From positions 29,642,602 through 29,706,601 of the forward strand of contig JAUJPP010000003.1 of assembly GCA_030562195.1 (NCBI GenBank): 64,000 nucleotides of DNA, read 5' to 3'. The notes beneath the pieces were generated by a model that saw only the letters and a list, made by a program, of their open reading frames with translations, did no database searches and was not told the DNA's origin. Below, piece by piece: positions 54,476-64,000 of the stretch; position 1 is the first letter of the stretch, and each line of letters begins with the position of its first letter. This stretch comes from Nipponacmea schrenckii. Lineage: Eukaryota; Mollusca; Gastropoda; Lottiidae. A program made the position numbers and the translations under genes.

Positions 54476-54943
54476 TAGGTATAACAAGGTAGTCTCAAGT
54501 AATTTTAAACTGCGGAAAAGGAAATGGGGGATTGATTGGTTTAGAACTCTCAAGATCTAAAAATGCGAGCAATCTTTGGAGATCTTAAAATATTAGTAAG
54601 TATTTAAATTTTTAAAAGGTATTTTGGGCATGGTACCGAGTTTCCCAAATAGTTACTTAATGTAAATAGTGTTAAATTTTACCTTTTTTTTGACTTTTGT
54701 CTTTTCGGGGCCTCTTAAAAAAAACTGACAACGTGCCATTTCGGAAGCATCAGAGTTTTTATGCCATATAATTTGAAATTTTATTTTTTCTGCGATTTAA
54801 ATCTAAAACTTATTGTAAAATTTTGCCTTTGTCATTAATGTCCTGTAAACGGAAAGGATGTACTGCTTAAAAATATTAATATAAAAAGGGGTTATTTATT
54901 TTTGTACGGGAAACCCGCTCTAAAAAATACAATTTTGGCGGAT
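54476..54943. other. Nothing recognised
   Basis: AT-rich sequence without a coding or repeat signal. Confidence 0.45.
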
Positions 54944-55255
54944 GTTATGATACTATTTTGGAGAACGCAACAGAACGGTACAGGGTGTATTCTTGTTCAG
55001 TTCCATTGAAATCAGATTTATATCTCTTATGTCATTTTTGTGGAACGGGACGGAACAAAATCATAATCTCCGTTTCTCTTTATGTATCATGTAATCTACT
55101 CGACGTATAACAAACTTTTGAAATTCAAATTCCCTTTCTCTCACATGACATCAAACACTCGCATTAAACACTAAAGTCTACTCTTAGGGAACGGAACATG
55201 AATAGACCCTGTTCCGTTCCGTTGGTTATTTTTCCGCTTCGTTCCACAAAATACA
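54944..55255. repeat. Fold-back MITE-like element
   Basis: ACAGAACGGTACAGGGTGTA at the left pairs with the reverse complement of TAGACCCTGTTCCGTTCCGT at the right, about 40 bp with mismatches, around a ~180-bp centre. Confidence 0.65.
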
Positions 55256-55556
55256 AATAACCTTAAATCCCACTACTAACCTAAATTTATTTATAAAAAC
55301 GTAATAATTTCCTGTCTTTTAGATGTTTATCTTACGTAAATTGCCTGTCGGCAAAATTCTCTTGCCCGTTTCTTTTCTTAAAAATTTCGAGCATTGAAGT
55401 TTATTTGGAAGTTAAGAACCGCTCCTATAGCCATTTGAACAGCATTTGGCTATTTACTAGTGGTAAATATCTCTTGCCGTCTATTTTTAGATATATGACG
55501 TAGTTCTGCTAACCAATCAACTGCCGGCTTCGATCCTCTCCTTATCCGCATGTATT

Positions 55557-55866
55557 CTGGAATTCTTAAAATAAATTACATTTCTTTCACAAACACTAAA
55601 ATAGATGTTGTGTACCCTATAAAAACACCTTACGTTTAATCTTAATTTTTTCTGAATGTTCTATGCGGGATTTCCATAAACAAGTTTATCTCATATAAGA
55701 GTCGTCTTCCCTTGCCGTTGAAATTAAGTTGATAGGTCGTTTTGTGACGTCACACGCTATTTATGACGTCGAAATTTACCAATGAATGACATTATTTTGC
55801 GTAGTCATTATTATCAATAGCCCTAGTCTCCTCTCTCATTCGAGGCCATGCCTTATTCATATTATT
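55557..55866. repeat. Direct repeat, copy 2 (partner at 53735-53974)
   Basis: Same sequence and orientation as copy 1, with an extra piece containing TTTTGTGACGTCACACG. These could be ends of one retroelement or two insertions of the same short element; no TG...CA borders were found. Confidence 0.8.
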
Positions 55867-56180
55867 AGAAAAGAAATACCAAAGAAATGCTGTTTCAGTT
55901 TTGTTTCTTTTTGAATGTTCAATGATTATCGCACTTTATATTAATTCATTTTTTGAATTTCATTTTCAGTTCTCTGAGATAAGGAGGAATGTAGTATTGT
56001 GATCTAAATAGTTGAAACTCCAAATTATATGAATAATAGAGTTATTTCCCTTTTAAGTTACCCAGTTATTCTTTATATTTGTTTATATATGACGCCCATA
56101 GACATCCTGAGGTTAGGAAATAATATAGCCATAGTTAATACAAAGATTTGTTCAAAAGACGTATATATATGTTAAGATTA

Positions 56181-56403
56181 GGGTGGGTTTCAAAAGCCTA
56201 CCGCCAACCGCTGCCAACCGGCCTACCGGAAGGAAAAAAATGCGCCAAAATAGATATTGTTAAATTTAAGGATCGTAGATTTTCATACAATAAAACGAAA
56301 CTATTCAATTTGACGGAACTTTTGCTGACGTGAAAATTATGGAATCAAAATTATTTTAAAAATGAAACGAAAAAAATAAATATTTTCTTTTCGTGTTCAG
56401 CGA
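56181..56403 (+). repeat. P-element left terminal inverted repeat
   Basis: Pairs with 61315-61537. It includes CGCTGCCAACCGGCCTACCG near the tip and AAAACGAAACTATTCAATTT further in. Confidence 0.95.
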
Positions 56404-56819
56404 TGTTTGTCTTCACATTAACTTATACAATTCATGCCAAAAAAGCAATAGTCTAATTTGTATTCAAATGGGACACACAATAAACCGTAAAAGTACCCTT
56501 AAATCTTTTTTAAATGATCACGACAGGAAGGTTTTTTGTTTCAGAGTTACTTCCCTTAATTTAATTATTTAACGTCGTCGCATAGATGTATATAATAACT
56601 AGATCGCGTACTCTCCTTATGACGTCGTTTGTAAAATGGTCCACTCATGGGGAAACAAAATGGCCGCTATAGAGGGGATAACGTCACAATACGTTATAGC
56701 AGAAAACGGCGTTTTCCAAAGGTTCTTTCGAACTGCGGGCACTCAAAGTTGAATTAATAAAATATTTTTTTCTAAATATTACTAAAATTCATTTAACTTA
56801 CGGTACATTTTTATGTATC
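56404..56819. other. P-element subterminal region, non-coding
   Basis: Between the left repeat and the stop of the last transposase exon; nothing recognised. Confidence 0.6.
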
Positions 56820-59800
56820 TTATTCATGCAGAAACAATATCGTCTTAGTTAGCTTGTGTCGCTTCGATGATTGATTGTCTTTAACATATCGTTCATGAAT
56901 TATATTTTTATGGTTATGAACAATCATTGTGACGAAGATCTTACAAATTCCATTTAGCATCTGGGAGCCATGATCATCTTCGAGTGGGAATTTTGAAGTT
57001 TCTGTGAAGTGGTCATCATACCCCTTAAAAACATTTTGCCTCATTCTGGAACTTACTGCAACCTGAACTTTCGGTAAAAAACTGTTGGTGACTGCATTTA
57101 TTGCCCCTTCGTGTGCAATAAATTCTCTGAATTGAAATATAAAATGCAAATATAATGATGTCTAAGGAAAACGGACTGTCTTCAATAGTTGGGTGGGATT
57201 ATGCCTATCTCAATATTTCTAGAATTATATTTTATCACCCATAAGAGTTGTGGACTTCTTTTTCAAATTATAAACCAATTGTGAGATATCATGAATTAGC
57301 AAGAAAATCCAGTTAACTCCATACTGTCATGAAACCTTGTTTAATAATCACATACTGATGAAATCAAAACTATTGAAAAATCAGTCTACCAAACATGCTT
57401 CTGTTTTTAATCAATTTTACATTACAAAAAACAAACTTGCTCATGCACAGAACTGATCCCAAAAACAAAACAAGAGATAAATTCAAAATTACACAACCAA
57501 AAATCAAGCTTTGGTTTCTTTTTAACTAAAAACAAAATTGAGTAAAGATTAAAGGGACAAATTCGCCATTATGATTTGCTTGAATACTATTGAGCCTACA
57601 CAAATCGTATAATACCACAAACTAGGAATTTCACTCAAGTCTCAAGAAACGATAAAGTGCTGTCATTTTAACATTCAAACGCGGATAAATCTGAACATGC
57701 AAGAATTTGAAGGCTAAATTGCGAGGGCGAACTTGGCTCTTTAATAAGCAAAAGCATTAAAACACCACATAGCAGTATGCCTTACAACACTATCTACACA
57801 CTTTACAACTTTGAACATATCTTTTGATGGAGTGACTAGTCCACCACGATCTTTTCTTCTCGTTAATTCCGAAAACGTTTCTGGAGTTTTGTAAGAATAC
57901 GAATGTTCGTTTACAATTTCTTCGAGAATAGAAGAACATGTTGAACAATTTGAGGAAACTTGCATTTTTCTTGCTATATATCCAGCAATATAATGCAGAA
58001 CATGGTTATGCCAAATTGTAGGTCTTTCAGTAATTTCAGTAAATCTGTTAAGTTTTTCTGTGAGTCCTAAAGAAGATTTAAGTACCGGTACAGATGCATT
58101 TAGATTTTCACTCCCAATAAATACTGTATTAATTGGTTCCTCAACACTTAATTAAGCCGGTTTGACACTATTACCCTTGTCTGATGGCTGAATGCCGTTT
58201 TTCATTAGTATTGTTCTCAGGGCCCATTTGAACTGCATACAGTTCGGATTATTATTCCAGCCTCCTCTCCTCCGTGTACGACTAAACAACATTTCCAAAC
58301 GGTCTTGACTAAATTTATATGTCAAAACATACTTAAAAGGTTCATGTCCACTACTTTTAGGGAAAAGTAATTTCTCACTCACTTCTTTTATTGACTTGGA
58401 GGAACACATAAATCCTAGAAAAGCTGTTTTACGTTTTGATAAAATTAATTTGTTTCCAGCTACATCTGTTAAATTAAGAATATATTCTGAAACACTGTCC
58501 AGGAAATCAAAAATATTTTCCCGGTTATTGCCAAATATTGGTTTCTTAAAACCTTTCCCAAAAGGATTATGTGAGTTACAAATATCAAAAAGTTTATCAA
58601 AAAGTCTTATAAATTGCGTCGTTGGTTCACTTCCTTCAAACTGTTTCAGCTTCATATCTTCGCGCAGGAAATCTATGGCATCTGCAACAGATGAACTCAA
58701 TGTTTGTACAGCAAGTTTAACATTCATTTTGTGTCTCTGAAAATTTATATGCTTTGCTTTGATTTTATTTACTAAATTTAAATTATCGTTCATTTGAAGC
58801 TTATTCAGTTCTACAATATATTGCCAGTCAATTTTCATAGTTTTGTGCTTAAGAACACCTAATTCAGCGAGACAGTTTCGGACGCATTTTATAAGGTGGC
58901 AAACATCAAAAATAAAATGAACGGTTGTTTCGGGAAGGCATGGATGAGGAAAGGTATTTTTCAAGTCAGCAGAGAGCACACATCCTAATAAGGTTGCTGT
59001 CGCTTGATTCGTATATGACCCATCACATACAACAGAATGGACGGAAAACCCAGAATCATGAAGCATAATTAAAGCATCCTTTATCAATTGAGCTTGAGTA
59101 TCACGTGACATATGATTTGTCAGAAAATATCCTATTGGTTGTTTCCAGTGACCTCTAAGTCCAACAACAAGTAAAACCAAAACTTCAGTTGCTAAAGTGT
59201 CCGAAGAATCTACTTGAATATGTCCATAATTAACCATACCATAATATTTCTGCAATTTGGTATCATATGCATACTCTCTTTTAATGGCCATACCATCAAA
59301 CATTAAAACAATATCTTTCATCCTGGGGTCAGTGATTAATTTCTGCTTAAGGAACTCGAAAACTTCTGATAGAAAGCCCGGTTCACAATTGATGCTAGAT
59401 GCCCATTTTCGTATTGTTGCTGGATGCGGCAACGGCAAATATTTACGTATGTATTCATAAGCCTGGGCACTATAAAAGTGTAAGGTAACTGCAAATGACT
59501 TCAGATCGTCCGAATATCTTAAACCTTGAGGTTGCGTGCCAAGAGAATTAAGTTCATTTTGTATTAAAGTTAGAGTGTTTTCAGAAAAGTTTAAATTCAA
59601 AAGATCAACCTGGTTTTGTTGTAGCATATGAAGATCTTTTACCTTTTCTAATAGATTTGAAATTTTCTCATTTTTTCTCCTCACCTGACGTTTTAAATTC
59701 TTGTTTTCTTTCAGCACATTTTTTAACTTTTCTTTTGTTTTTTCCAAATCAGTCTGAAAATCAGGAGTTCTTGTTGAATATGCATGGTCATTAATTGAGA

Positions 59801-61009
59801 GTTTTAACGTCTTTTCGGGTATTGTGGAGCAAGGCAAATCAGGTGTAATTCTCTTTAAAGGACGTCTTCTTTGGTGAGAAATTTGTTTATGAGCTGGGTG
59901 GTTATTGAAAACAGACGGAATAGCTTTAGATAATAAAATCTTTCTTCCAACATTTTCTCCATTAAAATGAAAATCTGATGGCAAAAAATGAACACTGCAA
60001 ACAGTAGAATAACCAGATGGTTGCCATAGCTTACCATCATCACCTAACCGGCTTATGTTTCTCACCCATTTCTCTTTTAAATCAGTATCTTTTGGAAACC
60101 TGAAGTCAAATATTGAAACAAAATCGTGTGAGGATGTGTGTGTGCGTGTGTAAACTCTGATAATGTGACAACTGTTGTTGTGGGGGGGGGGGGGATTAAA
60201 CCTAGCTTTTTTTTAAATCTTTTTTAGACCATATTTTTGTATTGGAAATTAGCTCCCTCATTTCATCATTTAGAATTTTTTCAAAGTAAAAACGGAAGGT
60301 TAGGTGGATAAGGAGCCCTCTCATATATCATGATTTCAGTGCAAAGTATTTCACATGTGAATGTGTCACTGTTTAGGTTGTAACTGTAGCCTATCCTAAG
60401 CTTGTGATGGGTAGGTTATGGTATACATGTATTTAAAATTTGAGGGTGTGACAGGGCTTTGCTCATGTCATTAGGTCATTTCTTGGCCTATTCAAATTGT
60501 TAGATCTAATCACTAGTTGTTCTAGATCACAGATTTATGACATCAATATTTTTTTTATTCTAAGACCACAGAAAGCGTTTAATTATAGGCCTAGGCCAAG
60601 TTATAAGTCATTTAGGTACGTCCTCTCTCTAGCTAGGCCTCGGTTAGGTTAGAGAACTAGAACTCTTGTTCGGAGTGAGGAGGTTGTTTTACATCTGTAA
60701 CCGGTTTCTTATTTAATTAGACTACTAATAGATTAATTGTAAGTCAAAGTTGAGGATTAGGTCAAAAATAGCCTTTTTCAATTTGCATTTTGGTATAACC
60801 TGATCGATCATAATGAGCGAGGCCTATCTTTTTTGCCTAGATCTATTCCCGTTTGTTTACGTTTTTATTCTGTTTTGTCGTTGATTTCGTCTATCTATTT
60901 CGGCTATCTTGTGTACAAAATGTGGGAAAAAGACTTACGAATGGAAACTAATTGGAGAATCTTTCGAAAAACTGTTTTTACAACCGTAAACAGCACAATA
61001 TTTGACCAT
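56820..61009 (-). CDS. P-element/THAP9-like transposase, three exons, one in-frame stop
   Basis: Exon 1 (60939-61009) starts MVKYCAVYGCKNSFSKDSPI; spliced to exon 2 (60099 onward, FPKDTDLKEKWVRNI, STVCSVHFLPSDF) it gives a full THAP zinc finger (C-x4-C...C-x2-H), the DNA-binding domain. A Lys/Leu-rich coiled coil follows near residues 120-180. The DDE nuclease has VLMFDGMAIK (near 59300), VVCDGSYTN (near 59025) and RLEMLFSRTRRRGGWNNNPN (near 58290). The frame meets TAA at 58152-58154 but continues open in the same frame to a GTAAGG donor at 57784 (LHYIAGYIARKMQ, then Cys-rich). Exon 3 (56820-57126) follows a TTTCAATTCAG acceptor and ends at the natural stop; its splice phase is not settled. 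Without the TAA the protein would be about 900 residues, close to THAP9 length. Confidence 0.88.
58124..58174 (-). other. Possible 51-nt mini-intron holding the in-frame TAA
   Basis: The minus strand has AAG-G/GTAATAGTG at 58174 and AATTAATACAG/TATTTATT ending at 58124. Removal would take out 51 bases, exactly 17 codons including the stop, and keep the frame. Splice-site strength is modest and 51 nt is short for a mollusc intron, so a plain nonsense mutation is at least as likely. Confidence 0.3.
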
Positions 61010-61096
61010 TTCGAAGATTTCAACAACATAGGCTCTATAGCAGACGACGGTCAACTATACCACTTACAAAATGGCGGACGCTTCCCATTGGTGGAC

Positions 61097-61140
61097 CATG
61101 ACGCTACGTAATACTGCTCTCTCTAGTTCTATTTATAACT
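61097..61140 (-). promoter_or_regulatory. P-element core promoter, TATA box
   Basis: On the minus strand TATAAAT at 61137-61131 lies in TTATAAATAGAAC, about 120 bp upstream of the transposase ATG at 61009 and inside the right terminal repeat. A start site near 61105 is predicted from the usual ~30-bp spacing. Confidence 0.6.
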
Positions 61141-61314
61141 CTATGCGTCGTCGGCATCATGGATGATCAACAAGGCCAAGGGATCTTTCTTCCACCTTTT
61201 AGAAGTTAATCCTTGACGTAGACTATAATAATTCTGCGAATGCTCCTGTTAATCCAACCAAATCAGCAGTATATTTATCCGATAAAACGCTTCAGCACTT
61301 GGAAAAAGAAAGAA

Positions 61315-61537
61315 ATCGCTGAACACGAAAATGGAAATTTATTTTTTTCGTTTCATTCTTAAGATAATTTTGATTCCATAATTTTGACGTCAACAAAAAT
61401 TCCGTCAAATTAAATAGTTTCGTTTTATTGTATGAAAATCTACGATTCTTACATTTAACAATACCAATTTTGGCGCCTTTTTTTGCTATCGGTAGGCCGG
61501 TTGGCAGCGGTTGGCGGTAGGCTTTTGAAACCCACCC
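61315..61537 (-). repeat. P-element right terminal inverted repeat
   Basis: Inverted partner of 56181-56403; ends GGCTTTTGAAACCCACCC. Confidence 0.95.
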
Positions 61538-61742
61538 TTAAAGAGAAGCTGACATGGATTTTAATATCGCTTATAAAACACTTTTTTAATTAGTAATGAC
61601 TATCTTATATCATTATCAAAATTTATTAAGCGATAATACAGGTTAATACCCTCAAAAAACACTTTTTTCTGTCGACCCCGCAGCGTGCGGTTATCAGTCG
61701 GTTGTAAAAAGACACCATACTTGTGTGACGTCATGGCGGTAA

Positions 61743-62531
61743 CCCAAAACGATGGCGGACATTGAAATCAATAGTAGAAGCTGTCAGAGTTCGAGATTGA
61801 TATCGTCTTATCCCGCTATGCGTATTCTTGTGAGATAAAAAATGCGGACAGTGAAAGTGGAGGTTTTCTTGATCAATTTGCCGTGCCAAAAGAAGCCTGC
61901 CGTAACTATCCTTTATCCATACGAACCCTAAGCCTCCGATGCCGAAAGTCGCGATAGCAGTAGGGTAGGCCTTGTGTCTAGTGATGAAAATGATGGCGAA
62001 CCAGCTGCTGATATCGCCTTACCTGTCGATTTAGGTCGACTGAACAACGTTTATTGGTAAGTTTAAACAAACTGTTTAATAAAAATTGAATTAAAGTCGG
62101 AATTGCAATGATTTAATAGATTTTGTCTGCTTGAATCACGTGTTACTATATATAGACATGCCACGCCTCTGGTTTGTTTACAAATGGCCTCCAACCATGA
62201 ATAATGTTTTCTCTAATACTGTAAGGCCATCAAGAAAGCATTTCATTCAACTGCTTAGAAATAGCCTTGTTGCCTATAAGTATCATAAGTATAACAACAA
62301 AAAAACCTATCCTATCATTTCAGATGTCAGTGTACTTACGTACACATATGGAATCCTGAGGAGTCAATTGAGTCTGGAGTGTGTGTGTGTTGCAGGGAGG
62401 TTGGGTGATGGACAAGAATGAGGGTCAACCTGGTGACTGTATTACACAGCATCCTGCTCTTCTTATGGTGTGTTTAGATCAAGGTATGCTGGATCTTGCC
62501 TACAGCCATTACAAGCAGCACTATGGATAGC
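61743..62531 (+). pseudogene. P2X7-tail-like domain gene fragment, two exons
   Basis: Exon one (to about 62056) reads PYEP, a stop, then ASDAESRDSSRVGLVSSDEN and LPVDLGRLNNVYW before a GTAAG donor. Exon two starts after TATCATTTCAG (62322) and reads CQCTYVHIWNPEESIESGVC then VCCREVG; after a frame change it continues PGDCITQHPALLMVCLDQGM then LDLAYSHYKQHYG and a stop. The W-CxC-x(n)-CCRE and C-I-T-x-H...C-L pattern matches the cytoplasmic tail domain of P2X7 receptors, which occurs widely as a stand-alone or transposon-linked domain in invertebrates. One stop and one frameshift argue for decay. Confidence 0.5.
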
Positions 62532-62744
62532 TGAACAAATCTCAAATGCGTAAGTGAACATATTTGAGAAGTAAAACCATCTTTTGCAACAAATAAATTT
62601 TTAACATGAAGTTGAGTATCTCATAGCATAATACTTTATCACATGTGTATGTTTTCCTAAACAATTTAAATAATGTCAAATAATGCAGCATTTAAGTATG
62701 CATTCTAAATAAATATTAAATGTATTTTTATTATAATTATATTT

Positions 62745-62872
62745 CAGGCAGCACAGACTGAGATACTAGTATACTGCATAATACCATTGATTTGTATAGA
62801 GGATAGGGATTTCCTTAGCATGAAGAGCGGGGAACCACTGGCTGAGTTTGATATAATGGAGATGGCTAAATA
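62745..62872 (+). other. Exon-like ORF of unknown function
   Basis: After a TATATTTCAG acceptor the plus strand is open from AAQTEILVYCIIPLICIEDR to MEMAK and TAA. It may be the 3' exon of the preceding P2X7-tail-like gene, but it lacks the usual end motifs of that domain. Confidence 0.3.
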
Positions 62873-63040
62873 AACTGTAACATTATATTAGTTATCTCTT
62901 TTTATTTCTTATGGTTCAGAATAAGGTTAACTAAATGATAATGACATGGTCCTGGGCCCTCCAGACCTCGGGGACAATCATAGATACAATGACAAAACAA
63001 ATTCATAAAAAAATCCAATTATTTCTTGATAGTTTAGAGT

Positions 63041-63198
63041 TCACTTTAGGGATCCAAAAAGTAACACAGTCTCTGCTTTATTTGAATGTTCATATTTAAA
63101 TGCTAGTGGTGGTGGAACATTGACTGTTTCAGGCTGGTCTGTTATTGTCCCATCCAAACAAGCCTGGCAGACCTCTCCCAATAATTGGTTGATAAACA
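63041..63198 (-). CDS. Exon-like ORF, possible last exon of an unidentified gene
   Basis: After a TTTGTTCTTTCAG acceptor one frame is fully open: FINQLLGEVCQACLDGTITD, QPETVNVPPPLAFKYEH, then LLFGSLK and TGA at 63041-63043. I do not recognise it. The frame does not join in phase to the exon at 63824-63916, so another exon or another gene would be needed. Confidence 0.4.
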
Positions 63199-63823
63199 CT
63201 GAAAGAACAAACAAAAGGGATGTATTAGCTTATGTAAATTTTGATTGTATCAGTTTCGTGTTTACTGAAAAATTAAAAAAAAAAGAAATACCCATTCTTG
63301 TTAAACTCCTTTCCCTGATTTGCAAATTTATTGAAATGAAATGCTGGTATGAGTATTCTGTAAGGGTAAAATACAATATATGTGCAACTGAAAATAAAAA
63401 CTTTGATTAAAACAGTGTTTTGTGTAAGTTTACATTGCATTAAGATTAAAACAATCAATGAGAATTTGCCGAACAAGTCCAAAATTATGGTTGAAAATTG
63501 CTCTTTGTAAAAATAAATTTAAAAATCATGTGTACTCATGTTGATATTTTCAAAAAAGACATTCCTAGACTAAAAGTACTATTTTGAGGATGCTATTCCA
63601 ATTCTCATAAAATATTGCTAAAAAGACCTTGCTTAGACAATAGACCTAGAACAAGTAGGCCAACCCTTCATCGGTCAAGTCTATAATAATATTAATGTGT
63701 GTTTACAATAGAATTCTTAGGCCTGGATCTAGGCCTAGTTATTCTATTCAACTCTATTCTGCTGAACAGTATTAATTATTTCTTTGGTCCAAAACAAATA
63801 TAAATGGAAAGTTTCAAACTTAC

Positions 63824-63916
63824 TCTGGCTTTTTCCCGTTTGTCAAAACTCAAACTGTCAGTGTCGAACTTCAAGTTCAAAGGCTCACCGCTCACGCTTT
63901 GTTGCCACTGAGACAT
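63824..63916 (-). CDS. First coding exon of an unidentified gene
   Basis: Starts MSQWQQSVSGEPLNLKFDTD and ends DKREKAR before a GTAAGT donor at 63822-63823; 31 codons, phase 0. The frame stays open upstream to the window edge, so the ATG is not certain. Composition is ordinary for coding sequence and the donor is strong. I cannot identify the protein. Confidence 0.45.
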
Positions 63917-64000
63917 CGTCCTCAATATCCCTGACACCCAGAGCTTTAGGATTTCTGAAATATGATCCGAACTGCATCTTACTTCAAAAGCTGTCTTCTT

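Larger units (their letters stand above)
56181..61537 (-). mobile_element. P-element-type (THAP9-like) DNA transposon, 5.36 kb
   Basis: Bounded by long terminal inverted repeats: 56181-56403 and 61315-61537, about 223 bp each, roughly 90% identical. They start GGGTGGGTTTCAAAAGCCTA and end, inverted, with the same word. The interior carries one minus-strand transposase gene of the P/THAP9 family with promoter. The flanking bases (TAAGATTA left, TTAAAGAG right) do not make a clear 8-bp target duplication. Confidence 0.93.

Noticed and set aside
60833..61111. Plus-strand open frame MPRSIPVCLRFYSVLSLISS
   Set aside because: It is antisense to the P-element first exon and promoter, has no domain and overlaps the THAP finger exon.
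1..64000. tRNA, rRNA or CRISPR loci
   Set aside because: I saw no cloverleaf with A/B boxes, no rRNA core sequence and no spaced direct repeats of CRISPR type; regular repeats here are satellites without unique spacers.

Overview
This is eukaryotic, AT-rich, intron-bearing animal DNA. I infer a bivalve mollusc, perhaps a mussel, from the repeat types (CGAGAACG-type minisatellite, ~165-bp satellite with a GGACGGAC-like tail, Penelope-like elements with a GIY-YIG domain) and from the expanded HECT-domain gene family. The species call is inference. The window is mostly mobile and repetitive DNA, with few candidate host genes and two assembly gaps of exactly 500 N (22235-22734, 42497-42996).

Layout. 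(1) 1-3793 and 13459-19575 are two nearly identical copies of part of a SAM/HECT E3-ligase-like gene on the minus strand. Each copy carries one insertion of the same DNA element, at a different site and in opposite orientation, so each copy preserves the empty site of the other. Between them lie a ~125-bp tandem array (5475-6620), a nearly intact non-LTR retrotransposon (7390-12060, minus) and a LINE reverse transcriptase relic (12387-12585). (2) 21302-34411 is a large satellite domain: two inverted-arm CGAGAACG/CGAGAGTG minisatellites, then ~560-bp satellite units that switch orientation at 25102/25103. A young Ty3/gypsy retrotransposon with identical LTRs and a 5-bp target duplication (27210-32003) sits inside the array. 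(3) 34412-42496 is a decayed BEL/Pao element, with a 5'-truncated Penelope-like element (36857-40396) inserted in its RNase H region. A second, inverted and deleted Penelope-like copy lies at 44153-46195, behind a promoter-like block with CRE, CCAAT and octamer motifs. (4) 46556-50665 is a Ty3/gypsy integrase relic split by a PIF/Harbinger transposon whose transposase and MADF/BESS gene exons interleave on opposite strands. (5) 50860-56180 is satellite and small fold-back elements. (6) 56181-61537 is a P-element/THAP9-type transposon with ~223-bp terminal inverted repeats, a TATA promoter and an almost complete three-exon transposase; its only clear lesion is one in-frame TAA, which lies inside a possible 51-nt mini-intron. 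(7) 61740-64000 holds a decayed P2X7-tail-like gene fragment (plus strand) and two exon-like pieces of an unidentified minus-strand gene.

The strongest leads are the P element with its in-frame stop, the LINE whose ORF1 and ORF2 share one frame across a single UAG with no ATG for ORF2, the Penelope-like element carrying an SGNH-hydrolase-like ORF1, and the duplication with reciprocal insertions.
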